Shown here: in pieces, positions 14,785-15,546 of the stretch | Numbering within the stretch: position 1 is the first letter of the stretch | Layout of the letters: each line of letters opens with the position of its first letter | DNA from: Chitinophaga pinensis | GTDB taxonomy: Bacteria; Bacteroidota; Bacteroidia; UKL13-3 | Assembly: GCA_945876985.1 (NCBI GenBank) | Contig: CAMCQX010000006.1 | Location: forward strand, 1-15,546 | Length of the DNA stretch: 15,546 nt | Direction: 5' to 3' | Position numbers and translations under genes: made by a program | Notes under the pieces: generated by a model | Database searches by the model: none | What the model saw: only the letters and a program-made list of their open reading frames with translations | Told to the model about the DNA's origin: nothing

Positions 14785-15546
14785 CTAAACCCAAATAGTT
14801 TTCACATTGCAAAATTCTCTTAATCCAAATTCGCCTAATTCGCGACCAAAACCCGATTTTTTGATGCCTCCAAACGGAAATCTTGCATCGCTTTTTACTA
14901 TTTGATTAATGTAAATCATGCCGCTTTCTATGTTGTTGGCTATTTGTTTGGCTTGCATAATGTCTTTGCTCCAAATACTAGCACCTAATCCGTAACTGGT
15001 AGCATTGGCTAAAGCAATGGCTTCATCTGTTTCGGTAAATGTATAAAAACTAATTACCGGACCAAATAATTCTTCGCTAAATGCCCTAGCCGTTTTTGGA
15101 ATATTGCCAATAATGGTTGGCGGAAAAAAGAAACCCGTTGAAGGAATATTTTTGGTTTGGTGTAATATCGTTGCGCCAGCAATTAAAGTTTCATTTACTT
15201 GGCTATTTAACAATTCTTGTAAGTCTTTGCGGGCCAAAGGACCAATGGCAACATTTTCATTCATTGGGTTTCCTATCACCAACTTCTCCATTTTTTCTAT
15301 CAACCCTTTTAAAAATTCATCAGCTATATTTTGATGAACAATGAATCTTTTGGCCGACACACAACTTTGTCCGTTGTTTTGAAAACGGGCTTGCATGGCA
15401 CCCGTTAAAGTTTGCTCCAAATCGGCATCAGCCAATACAATAAAAGGATCGCTGCCACCTAATTCTAAAACCGATTTTTTAATGTTTTTCCCCGATAAAC
15501 TTGCTACTGCGGAACCTGCTTTTTCACTTCCAGTAAGCGTAGTTGC
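14785..15546 (-). CDS. Aldehyde dehydrogenase, succinate-semialdehyde type (partial, C-terminal 253 aa)
   Basis: The gene enters at the right edge, so its N-terminal half (about 200 residues) is missing from the window. The visible part oxidises an aldehyde to an acid with NAD(P)+. LTGSEKAGSAVA is the Rossmann-fold nucleotide motif of ALDHs. LELGGSDPFIV contains the general-base Glu. FQNNGQSCVSAKRFIV holds the catalytic Cys (GQSC). EELFGPV, LGASIW and PFGGIKKSGFGRELGEFG are the conserved C-terminal motifs. The combination RFQNNGQSC and REFCNVKTIWV is closest to the succinate-semialdehyde dehydrogenase (GabD/Sad) group, which makes succinate from GABA breakdown; other semialdehydes are possible. 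The stop (TAG, 14787-14785) lies 59 nt before the proposed start of the coiled-coil gene on the same strand, so they may share a transcript. Confidence 0.93.
   Translation of the reverse strand, partial: ATTLTGSEKAGSAVASLSGKNIKKSVLELGGSDPFIVLADADLEQTLTGAMQARFQNNGQSCVSAKRFIVHQNIADEFLKGLIEKMEKLVIGNPMNENVAIGPLARKDLQELLNSQVNETLIAGATILHQTKNIPSTGFFFPPTIIGNIPKTARAFSEELFGPVISFYTFTETDEAIALANATSYGLGASIWSKDIMQAKQIANNIESGMIYINQIVKSDARFPFGGIKKSGFGRELGEFGLREFCNVKTIWV

Overview
The window looks like chromosomal DNA from a low-GC member of the Bacteroidota, probably an environmental Chitinophagales/Sphingobacteriales-like or flavobacterial lineage. Four observations point there. One is a giant secreted protein ending in a gliding-motility/type IX secretion (T9SS) C-terminal domain. 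Another is a lipoprotein whose lipid-bearing Cys is followed by S-K-D-E, which resembles the Bacteroidota surface-export signal. Promoter-like sites fit the Bacteroidota pattern (TTG, about 19 nt, TAnnTTTG) and not a sigma70 -35/-10. Starts are A/T-rich without Shine-Dalgarno sequences, and several are GTG or TTG. I see no rRNA, tRNA, CRISPR array, insertion sequence or integrase.

Region 1 (1-1039, minus strand) holds an HlpA-like/GT2-like glycosyltransferase and the first codons of a following gene that leaves the window. Both are driven by a very good promoter at 1063-1092. Region 2 (1167-5612, plus) is a 1481-residue exported protein: signal peptide, a seven-repeat beta-propeller, ten tandem Ig-like modules of exactly 74-75 residues, a PKD-like domain and a T9SS C-terminal domain. 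Region 3 (5673-8722, plus) is a tight cluster of a TylF/MycF-type O-methyltransferase, a class I SAM methyltransferase, a GT8 glycosyltransferase and an unusual GNAT/Mom-like protein. It reads as surface polysaccharide or glycoprotein decoration.

Region 4 (8854-13297, plus) encodes the two halves of a split transketolase. Between them lie an exported von Willebrand A protein and a surface lipoprotein with its own promoter and terminator. Region 5 (13376-15546, minus) faces it across a strong shared terminator. It contains an exported coiled-coil protein of unknown function, whose signal peptide can only be translated from a non-standard ATT codon, and the C-terminal part of a succinate-semialdehyde-type aldehyde dehydrogenase.

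Taken together this is an accessory envelope region (glycosyltransferases, methyltransferases, a T9SS cargo, a vWA protein, a LES lipoprotein) interleaved with central metabolism (transketolase, aldehyde dehydrogenase). I do not see a clear new defence or mobile system. The points most worth checking are the ATT start, the interrupted transketolase pair with matching promoters, the strict module periodicity of the giant T9SS cargo, and the phage-like GNAT/Mom-type gene in the sugar cluster.
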